The notes below the pieces were generated by a model. It searched no databases. It was not told where the DNA came from and saw only the letters and a list, made by a program, of their open reading frames with translations. Both the position numbers and the translations under genes were made by a program. From Gemmatimonadota bacterium (GTDB taxonomy: Bacteria > Gemmatimonadota > Gemmatimonadetes > Gemmatimonadales > GWC2-71-9), in contig QHUL01000048.1 in assembly GCA_003222115.1 (NCBI GenBank), forward strand, positions 41,678-105,677: DNA of 64,000 bases, read 5' to 3'. This document shows, one piece after another, positions 24,528 through 34,516 of this stretch (its first letter is position 1; each line of letters opens with the position of its first letter).

Positions 24528-24983
24528 ATGAAGACCCAGCGCCACGCCGCCATTCTCAAGATCGTGCGACGCGAGCGCGTGGCGAGCCAGGAGCGGCTGC
24601 GCGAGCTGCTCGCGGCCGAGGGATTCGACGTGACGCAGGCCACCCTGTCGCGCGACATCCGCGACCTCGGCCTCGCGAAGGTGGCCGCGCCCGACGGCGG
24701 CTCGCACTACTCCCCCCCGCCGGAAGGTCCCGGCATCCGCCCCCACCTCGGCCAGCTCCTCCCCTCGATGCTCGTCTCCGTGGACGGCGTGGGCCCGCTG
24801 CTCGTGCTCAAGACGCCGGCGGGCGGCGCGCAGGCGCTGGGCCTCGCGCTCGACGCCGAAGGCTGGCGGGAGGTGATCGGCACGATCGCGGGGGACGACG
24901 CCGTGCTCGTGATCGCGCGCAGCGAGCGCGCCCGCCGCGCCGTGCAGGAGCGGCTGAAAGAGGCCGCCGGGCTCCCCGCCTGA
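24528..24983 (+). CDS. argR: ArgR, arginine repressor
   Basis: ArgR hexamers bind arginine and repress arginine biosynthesis genes. The 151-residue protein has an N-terminal winged helix (residues 1-70) with the contact pair S41-R42 in T-L-S-R-D, and a C-terminal oligomerisation/arginine domain with G-T-I-A-G-D-D-A-V-L (the G-T-I-A-G-D-D-T motif). The ATG at 24528 is preferred to longer upstream frames, which lie within the amidohydrolase. Its predicted operator is 33 nt downstream of its own stop, in front of argG, so ArgR controls the next operon directly. Confidence 0.95.
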   Translation: MKTQRHAAILKIVRRERVASQERLRELLAAEGFDVTQATLSRDIRDLGLAKVAAPDGGSHYSPPPEGPGIRPHLGQLLPSMLVSVDGVGPLLVLKTPAGGAQALGLALDAEGWREVIGTIAGDDAVLVIARSERARRAVQERLKEAAGLPA

Positions 24984-24987
24984 CGCC

Positions 24988-25015
24988 TTGACAGGCCCCG
25001 CCGCCCCCGTATTTT
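24988..25015 (+). promoter_or_regulatory. Predicted argG promoter
   Basis: A perfect TTGACA (24988-24993) and a TATTTT (25010-25015) are separated by 16 nt, a good housekeeping-sigma match. The transcript start would fall at about 25021-25024, inside the ArgR box, leaving a leader of roughly 30 nt before argG. Confidence 0.75.
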
Positions 25016-25033
25016 TATGCATCACCATGCATA
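25016..25033. promoter_or_regulatory. ArgR operator (ARG box)
   Basis: TATGCAT-CACC-ATGCATA is a perfect 7-bp inverted repeat with a 4-nt centre, in the 18-bp geometry of ARG boxes. It immediately abuts the −10 box and covers the predicted transcript start, so bound ArgR would block initiation at argG. Only one box is visible; many bacteria have two. Confidence 0.8.
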
Positions 25034-25053
25034 AACCTACAGGAGGCGAGTCG

Positions 25054-26283
25054 ATGGGTCCGCTGGTCGTGCTGGCGTATTCGGGCGGGCTCGATACCTC
25101 GGCGATCGTTCCCTGGCTCCGCGAGCGGTACGGGGCCAGGGTTTTGTGCTTCGCCGCGGACGTAGGGCAGGGAGCGGGCGAGCTGCACGGCCTCGAGGAA
25201 AAGGCGCGGCGCTCCGGCGCGGTCGACTGCGTCGTCGAGGACCTGCGCGAGGACTTCGTGCGCGACTACGTCTTCCCGACGCTGCGCGCCGGCGCGGTGT
25301 ACGCGCGCACCTACTTGCTCGGAACCGCCATGGCCCGGCCGCTCACGGCGGCGCGGCAGGTCGCGCTGGCGAAGCAGCTGGGCGCGCAGGCCCTGGCCCA
25401 CGGCTGCACCGGCAAGGGGAACGATCAGGTCCGCTTCGAGCTGACCTACGCCGCCCTCGCCCCCGACCTCCAGGTGATCGCCCCGTGGCGGGAGTGGGAC
25501 TTCCAGGGCCGCGAAGATCTCATCGCGTACGTGCACGCCCAGGGGATCCCGGTGCAGGCCACGGCCCAGAAGCCGTACTCGACCGACCGCAACCTGTGGC
25601 ACTGCTCCCACGAGGGCGGCATTCTGGAAGATCCCGCCAAAGAAGCTCCCGAACACATCTTCGTGATGACCTCCAACCCGCTCGAGGCGCCGGACGAGCC
25701 GGTGGTCGTGCAGATCGGCTTCGAGGAGGGGACGCCCGTGTCGGTGGACAGCGTGCCCCAGGGCCCGGTGGACCTGCTGGAGACTCTCAACGCGGTCGCC
25801 GGCGAGCACGGGGTGGGCCGCGCGGACGTGGTCGAGGATCGTCTCGTCGGGATGAAGTCGCGCGGCGTGTACGAAACGCCCGGCGGCACGCTGCTGCACG
25901 CGGCGCACCGCGAGCTGGAGCAGCTCGTGCTCGACCGCCGCACGCTCCGCCTCAAGGACCAGCTGGCGCTCCAGTACGCCGACCTGGTGTACGACGGCCG
26001 CTGGTGGACTCCCGAGCGCGAGGCGCTGGATGCGGCGATCGCCGCCACCCAGCGGCCCGTGACGGGATGGGTGCGGCTGAAGCTCTACAAGGGCGGCGTG
26101 ACGGTGACGGGGCGGGAGAGCCCGCACGCGCTGTACCAGCCGTCCTACGCCACCTTCGGGAAGGACAACGTGTACGACCAGCGGGATGCCGCGGGATTCA
26201 TCCGGCTGTACGGCCTCGCGATCCGCATCGGCGCGGGGCTCGACGCGGCGCGCAAGGCCGAGCTCGGCGCGGCGGCCGACTGA
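25054..26283 (+). CDS. argG: Argininosuccinate synthase
   Basis: ArgG condenses citrulline and aspartate using ATP, the seventh step to arginine. The 409-residue protein has the P-loop-like A-Y-S-G-G-L-D-T-S at the start, the H-G-C-T-G-K-G-N-D-Q-V-R-F loop and the W-R-E-W block. I chose the ATG at 25054 because AGGAGG at 25041-25046 is optimally placed; ATGs further upstream lie inside the ArgR box and would be non-family sequence. The stop overlaps argH (TGATG). Confidence 0.97.
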   Translation: MGPLVVLAYSGGLDTSAIVPWLRERYGARVLCFAADVGQGAGELHGLEEKARRSGAVDCVVEDLREDFVRDYVFPTLRAGAVYARTYLLGTAMARPLTAARQVALAKQLGAQALAHGCTGKGNDQVRFELTYAALAPDLQVIAPWREWDFQGREDLIAYVHAQGIPVQATAQKPYSTDRNLWHCSHEGGILEDPAKEAPEHIFVMTSNPLEAPDEPVVVQIGFEEGTPVSVDSVPQGPVDLLETLNAVAGEHGVGRADVVEDRLVGMKSRGVYETPGGTLLHAAHRELEQLVLDRRTLRLKDQLALQYADLVYDGRWWTPEREALDAAIAATQRPVTGWVRLKLYKGGVTVTGRESPHALYQPSYATFGKDNVYDQRDAAGFIRLYGLAIRIGAGLDAARKAELGAAAD

Positions 26284-27695
26284 TGGCGTCCCAGCACCGC
26301 ACCGAGACGCCGCAGCACCAGATGTGGGGCGGGCGCTTCGCGCTCGGCCCGAGCGAGGCGCTGCACGCGCTGAACCGCAGCCTTCCCGTGGACCACCGGC
26401 TGTGGCCCCAGGACGTCACGGCGAGCAAGGCGTGGGTCCACGCGCTCGGCCGCCTGGGCGTGCTCGCCCCCGCCGAGGAGGCCGCCCTGCTCGACGGGTT
26501 GGACCGCGTCGCCGAGCGGCTCGCCGACGGCGCCGCCGTCGGGGCCCCGGACGAAGACATCCACACGCTGGTCGAGCGGCTGCTGTACGAAGAGGTCGGC
26601 TCGGCGGCGGGCAAGCTGCACACCGGGCGCTCGCGCAACGATCAGGTCGCGACCGATCTGCGACTCTGGACGCTGGGCGCGATCGACCAGCTGGACGCCG
26701 ATCTCGCACAGCTCGGCAGCACGCTGGTGGCGCGCGCGCGCGACGGGATGGACGACCTGCTGCCGGGTTACACGCACGGCCAGCGCGCGCAGCCGGTGCG
26801 GTGGGCCTACGTGCTGGCGGCGCACGCGTGGCCGCTGGTACGCGATCGCCAGCGGCTCGCGGACGCCCGCCGCCGCACGGCCGAGCTGCCGCTGGGCTCG
26901 GGCGCGCTCGCGGGGTCGGGCTTCCCCGTGGACCGGGTCCTGTTGAAGGAGGCGCTCGGGTTCCGGGCCCTGTCGCCCAACGCCCTCGACGTGACCGGTG
27001 ATCGCGACTTCGTGGCGGAGGTGCTGTTCGCCCTTGCCCTGGTGGGGAGTCACCTCTCGCGGCTCGCGGCGGAGCTGCAGACCTACGCCAGCGCCGAGTA
27101 CGGCTTCGTGAAGCTGTCCGACGCGTTCAGCACCGGCTCGAGCCTGATGCCGCAAAAGCGCAACCCCGACGTGCTCGAGCTGGCACGCGCCAAGTCGGCC
27201 CGCCTGCTCGGCGACCTGGTCGCGCTGCTCGCCACCCTCAAGGGGATCCCGGCCGGGTACTCGAAGGACTTGCAGGAGGACAAAGCGCTCCTGTTCGACG
27301 CCTTCGACACAGTCGCGCTGGTACTGCCGGCCGTCACGGGAGCCGTCGCCTCGCTCGCCACGGACCCCGAGCGGATGCGGGCCGCATTGGATGCTTCGCT
27401 CCACGCCACCGATGTGGCCGACCTGCTGGTAGAGGCGGGCGTGCCGTTCCGCGAAAGCCACGGTCTCGTGGGCCGCCTGGTGCTCGAAGCGGAGCGAGCC
27501 GGCGTGCCGCTCGACCGCGTGCTCCCTGCCGTAGCGGCAGTCATTCACCCCGCGCTCGGCGCCGCCCTGGCGCAACTTGGAACCTGGGAGGATTCGATCG
27601 AGGGGCGCGCCACGCCCGGCGGCTCCGCGCGCCAGTCGGTCGCACAGCAGCTGGAGGAACTGCGCAAGGCATTTACGCTTGGCGGCGCGGGATAA
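26283..27695 (+). CDS. argH: Argininosuccinate lyase
   Basis: ArgH splits argininosuccinate into arginine and fumarate, completing the pathway. The 470-residue fumarase-superfamily enzyme has M-W-G-G-R-F at the N terminus, S-R-N-D-Q-V-A-T-D, and the signature G-S-S-L-M-P-Q-K-R-N-P-D with the catalytic Ser loop. The ATG at 26283 overlaps the argG stop. It is followed by an intrinsic terminator at 27738, so argGH is the complete unit. Confidence 0.97.
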   Translation: MASQHRTETPQHQMWGGRFALGPSEALHALNRSLPVDHRLWPQDVTASKAWVHALGRLGVLAPAEEAALLDGLDRVAERLADGAAVGAPDEDIHTLVERLLYEEVGSAAGKLHTGRSRNDQVATDLRLWTLGAIDQLDADLAQLGSTLVARARDGMDDLLPGYTHGQRAQPVRWAYVLAAHAWPLVRDRQRLADARRRTAELPLGSGALAGSGFPVDRVLLKEALGFRALSPNALDVTGDRDFVAEVLFALALVGSHLSRLAAELQTYASAEYGFVKLSDAFSTGSSLMPQKRNPDVLELARAKSARLLGDLVALLATLKGIPAGYSKDLQEDKALLFDAFDTVALVLPAVTGAVASLATDPERMRAALDASLHATDVADLLVEAGVPFRESHGLVGRLVLEAERAGVPLDRVLPAVAAVIHPALGAALAQLGTWEDSIEGRATPGGSARQSVAQQLEELRKAFTLGGAG

Positions 27696-27737
27696 CCCTC
27701 GCTCTTGCCGAGTGTTACCCGGCTGTGTAGCATACGA

Positions 27738-27775
27738 GGCCGTCTCGGTCGTGACGAGCGAGACGGCCGTTTTTT
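27738..27775 (+). terminator. Intrinsic terminator after argH
   Basis: A perfect 10-bp stem GGCCGTCTCG/CGAGACGGCC (27738-27747 and 27759-27768) with an 11-nt loop is followed by G and six T. It cleanly separates argGH from the HNH gene. Confidence 0.9.
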
Positions 27776-27790
27776 CGCCGGGAGACTGCC

Positions 27791-28339
27791 TTGCGCTGCC
27801 TTGCCCTCAATGCCTCGTTCGAGCCCCTGACGATGGTGCCCGTGCGCCGGGCGCTGCGTCTCGTGATCGACCACAAGGCGGAGATCGTCGAGTCGGAGGG
27901 GCAACCGGTCCGCAGTGAGCGGCTGGAGCTGCCGCGACCAGCAGTCATCCGTCTCGTGAAGTTCGTACACGTCCCCCGCCGCTTCCGCCGCCAGGTCACC
28001 AACACCTTCCTCTTCGCCCGTGACGACTACCGCTGCCAGTTCTGCGGTCGCACGCAGCGCGACCTCCGGCCGCGGGAGTGCCTGACGCGGGATCACCTGG
28101 TGCCGCTGTCGCGGGGCGGGACGAACGCGTGGGCCAACGTGCTCACGGCGTGCTCGGGCTGCAACACGCGCAAGGGGAACCTGCTGCCCGAGGAGGCGGG
28201 GATGCAGCCGCTGCGCCCTCCCTTCGAGCCGCACTTCGTACACCTCGCGTGGGCCGTGCGCCGGCTGACGTTGACGCAGTCGAAGTACATCCGCCTGTTC
28301 TACGGGGCCGACGTGCTCGCCACGCTCGAGGCGTTGTGA
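27791..28339 (+). CDS. HNH endonuclease-family protein
   Basis: A 182-residue protein with an HNH zinc-nuclease core: C-Q-F-C-G, R-D-H-L-V-P-L-S-R-G-G, N-V-L-T-A-C-S-G-C-N and K-G-N. The N-terminal half (R-C-L-A-L-N-A-S-F-E-P-L) is a conserved lead-in found in chromosomal HNH proteins whose biological role is unknown. It has no neighbour typical of restriction or phage packaging, so I read it as a housekeeping member. Start TTG at 27791, 15 nt after the terminator, with a GGGAGA site; no ATG is available. Confidence 0.85.
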   Translation: MRCLALNASFEPLTMVPVRRALRLVIDHKAEIVESEGQPVRSERLELPRPAVIRLVKFVHVPRRFRRQVTNTFLFARDDYRCQFCGRTQRDLRPRECLTRDHLVPLSRGGTNAWANVLTACSGCNTRKGNLLPEEAGMQPLRPPFEPHFVHLAWAVRRLTLTQSKYIRLFYGADVLATLEAL

Positions 28340-28740
28340 GCGGGGCCAAGAGCCCGTGGCTGGTCGCGGCCGCCGGTGTGGCGGCCCTGGCGGGGACGCT
28401 GGTCTTGGCTCGGACCGGCCGGGCGGCGACGCATCCCGAGCCGCGACCCGGCGTGACGGCCGAGCGCGTGCTGCCGCCCGCGGCGGTGCCGCACACTCCC
28501 GGGGCCGCGGAGGCATACGCCGCGGCGCGTGGCGCGCCGCAAATCCTCGACGGCATCTACTGCCACTGCGACTGCTCGCGGCACTCGGGGCACCGCTCGC
28601 TCCTCACCTGTTTCGAATCGGAGCACGCTTCCCACTGCGACATCTGCATGGGGGAGGCGATGCTCGCGACGCGGCTCGCGGCCCAGGGGAGCGGGCTCGC
28701 CGGGATCCGTCAGGCCATCGACGCCCAGTACGGGCGCTAG
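28336..28740 (+). CDS. PCYCGC-type Cys-rich secreted protein
   Basis: A 134-residue protein with one N-terminal membrane anchor or uncleaved signal (about 8-25), a Pro-rich linker, and a conserved Cys/His core: Y-C-H-C-D-C-S-R-H-S-G-H, L-L-T-C-F-E-S and C-D-I-C-M-G-E-A. This matches the PCYCGC-motif family, of unknown function and possibly metal binding. The GTG start overlaps the HNH stop (GTGA), so the two are coexpressed. Confidence 0.75.
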   Translation: MSGAKSPWLVAAAGVAALAGTLVLARTGRAATHPEPRPGVTAERVLPPAAVPHTPGAAEAYAAARGAPQILDGIYCHCDCSRHSGHRSLLTCFESEHASHCDICMGEAMLATRLAAQGSGLAGIRQAIDAQYGR

Positions 28741-29351
28741 TTTTCCCTCGTCACAGCCTCCGACCGCACCTCCAGCGTGAGGCGCGGCAGCCCGGCGATG
28801 CGGACGATGATTCGCTGCGCGCCGCGCGCGAGGGCGCTCCCCAGGCTGCCCTGACCCGACACCGCCGGCGAAACGTCACCCCGCAGCCAGCGCGTCAGCT
28901 CCTCCAAGTCGGTGTCGTTCAGCGTGGTCACCTCGAGCCGGCACAGGAAATAGAATCGTCCCGCGCTCTTGGGGCTGAGGGCGACGCGGTAGGGGAGCTC
29001 GAGCGCGCGCTCGAGGGCCTCCGCCGTGGCGTAGCGCGCCACGCCGCCGCCGGTGCGGATCAGTACGAACTCGTCGGCCAGCGGGTCGTGGTGCGCCACC
29101 GCGTCCCATGAAGCCTCGCGCACGAACTGATCGAACCAGGTCGCCCGGTTGCGCCACAGCTCCAGGCGGTAGTGGAGCCGGAGCGGGAAGCCGGAGCGCA
29201 TCAGCGCGGTGAACTTGCCGTCGGCGAGCAGCTGCGTGGTCTGGATGCGCGGGGTCTCGCTCTGCAGCGTGATCGTCAGGGTGGGCGCCTGGGCGGCGGC
29301 CGGAACGGCGGCACCGGCGAGGAGGGCGAGGAGTACGAGCCCCGGCCGCAC
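28737..29351 (-). CDS. DUF4390-like secreted protein
   Basis: A 204-residue exported protein with a signal peptide ending A-A-A-Q. The rest looks like a DUF4390 domain: L-R-L-H-Y-R-L-E-L-W-R and D-E-F-V-L-I-R-T are the recognisable blocks. In other genomes DUF4390 genes sit next to NtrY-like kinases, as here, and may take part in signal sensing at the envelope. GTG start at 29351, directly after the barrel gene's stop. It converges with the PCYCGC gene by a 4-nt overlap. Confidence 0.7.
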   Translation of the reverse strand: MRPGLVLLALLAGAAVPAAAQAPTLTITLQSETPRIQTTQLLADGKFTALMRSGFPLRLHYRLELWRNRATWFDQFVREASWDAVAHHDPLADEFVLIRTGGGVARYATAEALERALELPYRVALSPKSAGRFYFLCRLEVTTLNDTDLEELTRWLRGDVSPAVSGQGSLGSALARGAQRIIVRIAGLPRLTLEVRSEAVTREN

Positions 29352-31120
29352 CTAGAAGCGATGGTCGAGTCGCAACGTGAAGCGCAGCCGCTCGCCCGCC
29401 GTGACCCCCTTCGCCGCATACACGCCGAACCCTCCCCAATCGACGCCGAGGCCCAGATCGGCGAGCCAGCTGCCGGGCGTCGGCAGCCGATCGCTGGGCA
29501 GCCGTCCCGGCCCGTTGCCGACGAGCCACGCCTGCCCGGCGTCCCCGAACACCACCAGGTCGGGACCCTGGAGCGCGAACAACGGCCGAGCCTGCTCGTC
29601 CTCGGGCCGCGCGGCGCCGTAGGCCCAGTGGAGCGAGATGTGCCCGCGGTATTCCGCCTGGGCGAGGATCACGCGGTCGCACGCCGCGACCAGGGTGCGC
29701 TGGAAGGCGGGATCGACGATGTCGCGGTTGCACGCGCCGTGGCGGAAGCCGTACCCCGCCAGCGGGTCGGGTCCGCCGATGGAGAGCCGCCGCTGCAGCG
29801 GCAACGGGTCGCCGCCCAGCCATCCCCCGGCCAGGAGACGCAGATTGACGCGCCCCGAAGGGCTCACGCGCGTGTAGCGACGGAAGTCGAAGAAGACGCG
29901 GCTGAACGCGTAGGAGCCGTCGCTCGGAATCGTGCGCCGCACGGCGGGCGGGACGCCGGCCTGCGGGCTCACGTCCGCGCTCCAGCTGTGCTCGAGCTGC
30001 GCCCGCAGCTGCCAGCCCGCGGTCGGATCGAGCTGGTCGTTGCGAGTGTCGAGGGTGAAGTAGCCGCCGAGGGTCACGTAGTGGCCGTCGTCGATCGGCG
30101 GATTCGGGCGCCACGCCTGGGCGTTCCGGAATACCGTCCAGGGATCGCGCGTCGGGGCCGATGTCTGGCCGTCGCGGCGCAGCTCCAGCGCGAAGTTGAG
30201 CGAGGGCTCGGGCTGCACGAACGCGCGGCCTGCCACGCCCTTGTTCGTGTAGTAGTCGCGGTAGTCCCGCTGGAAGAGGAAGGCGCTCCACCCTACCTCC
30301 GCATTGTGCAACCCCCAATCCTCGACGGAGGCCACCATGCTGTAGGCGCGCAGCTCGAGCCCCAGCGCCTGGCGGTCGCCGGCGCGCAGCTCGGAGCGCA
30401 CCAGGTAGCCGAGGTCGCTGCCGCGGTCCGACAGATTGCCGGCCGTGCGGAAAATCCCCAATGCGTCGAACCGGATCCGGAGACCGTCCGCGACCTTCCA
30501 GTCGAAGGTCGGCCCGAACACGATGGGCAGGCCTTCCACGCGGTTGAACGTCCCGCTCGTGGCGATGGTGAGCGCCGAGCGCGACTCGGCCGTGCCCCAG
30601 CTCTTCTGGGCGCCGAGACTGGGGAAGCGGCGCCGCAGGTTGGGGGCGAGCGCGATCTCGTCGCCCTGCGTGCGATAGGCGAGCGGCTCGCGGTACTGGC
30701 GCACCTCGCCGCGCACGGCGGACGCGCGCGCCACCGTCACGGTGCCGCCGATGACGATGAGGTCGCCCGTGATCTCGGCCGTCGAGTCGATGGCCGCGTC
30801 GCCGTTGATCACGAGCACCGTTCCCGCGATCCGCCCGCCGACGGCGATCGAGCCGTTGCGCACCGCCACATCGCCGCGCCATTCGTTCCCGGGCGGGAGC
30901 CGCGTGCGGCCGACGAGCCGCGTCGTGGTGGACGCGTTGTAGAGCCGGATCGCTTCCTCGGCCACGATGCGCGGCAGCTCTCGTGGCTGCACGCTCACCC
31001 CGGCGCTCTCGGGAATGATGACGATGGCCGTGTCCTGGGCGCCGAGCAGCGCGGGCCCGAGGCCCGACAGGACCGTGACGAGGACGCTCGTGCGCATGGG
31101 ACGAACCCTGGTTGGCGTTG

Positions 31121-31124
<4 letters not shown>
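29352..31124 (-). CDS. Outer-membrane beta-barrel with beta-helix N-terminal domain
   Basis: A 590-residue secreted protein. A signal peptide (ending L-L-G-A-Q) is followed by about 50 residues, then by a repetitive V-A-V-R-N-G-S-I-A-V-G-G-R-I-A-G block (about 95-165) resembling a bactofilin-type beta-helix. The remaining ~420 residues have alternating aromatic/charged strands of a BamA/D15-like surface-antigen barrel and end L-R-L-D-H-R-F with the C-terminal Phe needed for outer-membrane insertion. The start overlaps the NtrX-like stop (ATGA at 31121-31124). ATG at 31097 is an alternative closer to the signal peptide. Confidence 0.75.
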
Positions 31125-32502
<1,378 letters not shown>

Positions 32503-32506
<4 letters not shown>

Positions 32507-33693
32507 GTGGGCAACACGATCGAGAAGGTGGCACCGCCACCCGGCGTCTCGCCGGCGGTGATCGTGCCGCCGTGGGCCTCGAGGGTCTGCCGCACGAGCG
32601 CCAGCCCGAGGCCCGTGCCGTCGCGCTTGGTCGTGAAATAGGGCTCGAACACCCGCTGCCGCATCTCCTGGGGGATGCCGGGCCCGTGGTCGGCGATGGT
32701 GATCGCCATGCCACGCCCGTCGCCCGTCACCCGCACCTCGATGGCGCCCCGGCCCCCCATCGCCTCGGCGGCGTTGCGGAGCAGGTTGCTCAACGCTCGA
32801 CGCAGCGGGTCGTAGTAGCCCTGCACGGTGCGCCGCCCCCCGTTGGCCTCGACGGAGACCTTCACGCCCTCGGGCACCGCCGTGCGGCCCAACTCCTGGA
32901 GCAGCTCCACGACGTCCACTTCGCTTTGCGGCCCTTCCGGGAGACGGCCGAAATCCGCGAACTCCCGCGCCAGACGCTCGAGGCGGTCGGTTTCGGCGCT
33001 CAGGACTTCCACGGCCATCGCGGACCCCCCGTCCGCCTGACCGCCCGACCGCTTCACTTGGTCCACCGCGATCCGCATCGAGGTGAGCGGGTTCTTGATC
33101 TCGTGGGCCACCCGGCGCGCCACCTCGCGGAAAGCCCGCAACCGCTCGGCCTCGAGCTCCTTCTGGCGCGCGGCGTCGAGCGCGCTCGCGAGCTGGCGCA
33201 GCCCCTGTCGCAGGGCGTCGAAGTCGGGAGCGCCGCGCGCCGACTCCCCCGCGGGCAGCGGCTCGCGCCGCCGGATCAGCCGCGTCCAGCCGACCAGCTC
33301 GTCGATCGGCCGCGAAAGCTGGCGCGACAGGTGACCTGCCAGCCGCACCGACGCGAACACGACGAGCCCGCCCAGCACCAGGATCACGACCGCCACGCCG
33401 GCCGTGTAGTACCGGAGATAGACGTCGGCGCGCCGCGCCAGGGTCACCGTGTTCGAGACCTGCGCGAAATGCTGGCGCACGGCGGCACGCTGGCCGGGGG
33501 AGAGCCGCAGCGTGTCGACTCGCTCGGCCAGCGTGCGGGCCGAATTGCCAACTTCCTCGAGCGACGCCAGGGCGCCGGCCGACGGACCCGCCGACCGCAC
33601 CGACAGGGCCCAGCCGATCACGGCGAGCGTCGTGGGAGTGGCGGTCAGCGCCACGAGGATGAGGAAGATCCGCTGGCGGAACGGGAGCGCCAT
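32503..33693 (-). CDS. NtrY-like sensor histidine kinase
   Basis: A 396-residue membrane kinase: transmembrane helices at about 9-31 and 97-116 flank a short periplasmic sensor; a HAMP domain (117-170), phospho-acceptor H197 in V-A-H-E-I-K-N-P-L-T, and an ATPase domain with N-L-L-R-N-A-A-E-A (N box), D-H-G-P-G-I-P and G-T-G-L-G-L-A-L (G boxes) follow. No PAS domain is evident, unlike classical NtrY. It phosphorylates the adjacent regulator. ATG at 33693, with a strong promoter ending about 4 nt upstream, so the mRNA is probably nearly leaderless. Confidence 0.92.
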
Positions 33694-33703
33694 ATTGAGG
33701 CGC

Positions 33704-33732
33704 AATCTAGGGCTTGAGCGCCCGTGTGACAA
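33704..33732 (-). promoter_or_regulatory. Promoter of the NtrY-like operon
   Basis: On the minus strand TTGTCA (33732-33727) and TAGATT (33709-33704) are separated by exactly 17 nt. The predicted start of transcription, about 33697, lies only some 4 nt before the ATG. The −35 box sits within the TGTGACAATTCGACACA dyad. Confidence 0.65.
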
Positions 33733-33741
33733 TTCGACACA
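33725..33741. promoter_or_regulatory. 17-bp dyad overlapping the kinase promoter
   Basis: TGTGACAATTCGACACA has outer half-sites TGTG/CACA and matches its reverse complement at most alternate positions inside. It covers the −35 box of the kinase operon and lies 28 nt upstream of yjbQ on the other strand, so one regulator could act on both. Confidence 0.4.
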
Positions 33742-33768
33742 GCCAAGAACCGGGAGAGGGGAGCACCA

Positions 33769-34188
33769 ATGAAGTCTCACACTCACTACATGTGGTTCAA
33801 CACCAAGGCGCGGCAGGAGATCATCGACGTCAGCGACGCGGTGGCCGAGCAGGTGCGGGAGAGCGGCGTGCGGGAAGGCTTCGTCCTCGTGAGCGCCATG
33901 CACATCACGGCGTCGGTGTTCGTGAACGACCATGAGTCGGGGCTGTGGCAGGACATCCTCGAATGGCTGGAGCGGACGGTCGCGCCGTGGGACCCGAGCC
34001 GCTACCGGCACAACCAGACCGGTGAAGACAACGCGGCGGCGCACCTCAGGAGCCTGACGATCGGCCACGAGGTGCTGGTACCGATCACGGAGGGAAAGCT
34101 CGATCTCGGCCCCTGGCAGCGGGTGTTTTACGGTGAGTGGGACGGCCAGCGCAGGAAACGTGTGATCATCAAGGTGTTGGGGGTCTAG
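33769..34188 (+). CDS. YjbQ/UPF0047-family protein
   Basis: A 139-residue protein of the YjbQ family. Characteristic blocks: [26 protein letters not shown] and the C-terminal [14 protein letters not shown]. Some homologues have weak thiamine phosphate synthase activity; the physiological role is not settled. ATG at 33769 with GGGAGAGGGGAG upstream. A ThiE-type enzyme also occurs in this window (51447). Confidence 0.9.
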   Translation: MKSHTHYMWFNTKARQEIIDVSDAVAEQVRESGVREGFVLVSAMHITASVFVNDHESGLWQDILEWLERTVAPWDPSRYRHNQTGEDNAAAHLRSLTIGHEVLVPITEGKLDLGPWQRVFYGEWDGQRRKRVIIKVLGV

Positions 34189-34516
34189 ACATATCGCGCA
34201 AGTTGTTTATCTTCAATGCGATCACGGAGTTGGAGGGTGGCACGGGTGGCGTCGGCTCATCCAGCGGCGCTCGGCGACCTCGGCGGAAGGCCGAGGAATC
34301 GGCCCCGGCGCGCTGCGGTGAACGCGGCGACCCCCCTGCCTGCCGCTCCAGCCACAACTGATAGGCGACCCCTTTTGACGAACGCGTTGCGACGCGAAGC
34401 AGTCGCCAACCACATAGTGCCCGAAGTGCCCCGCTTGCGCCGTCCGGTGCCCCTGGTTGGGGCCGGCCGGCGAGCCGCATGCCCGCGCCATTCGGGCGCG
34501 CTTACCTGAGCGCCAC
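34189..34516 (+). other. 328-nt structured leader upstream of the NYN gene
   Basis: No convincing gene. A possible promoter (TAGACA 34186-34191, 16-nt spacer, TATCTT 34208-34213) overlaps the yjbQ stop. About 300 nt of GC-rich sequence follow, with clear hairpins: CCTCGGC/GCCGAGG at 34278-34296 and a 14-bp-class stem at 34438-34472 (CGCCG…CGGCG, GCCCC/GGGGC). No U-tract follows them. It could be a long 5' UTR or a small RNA. It does not match RNase P, SRP or tmRNA landmarks I know. Confidence 0.4.

Noticed and set aside
34216..34509. Possible 97-codon gene in the leader before the NYN gene
   Set aside because: Low-complexity Arg/Pro/Ala product, no ribosome site, hairpins in the same DNA.
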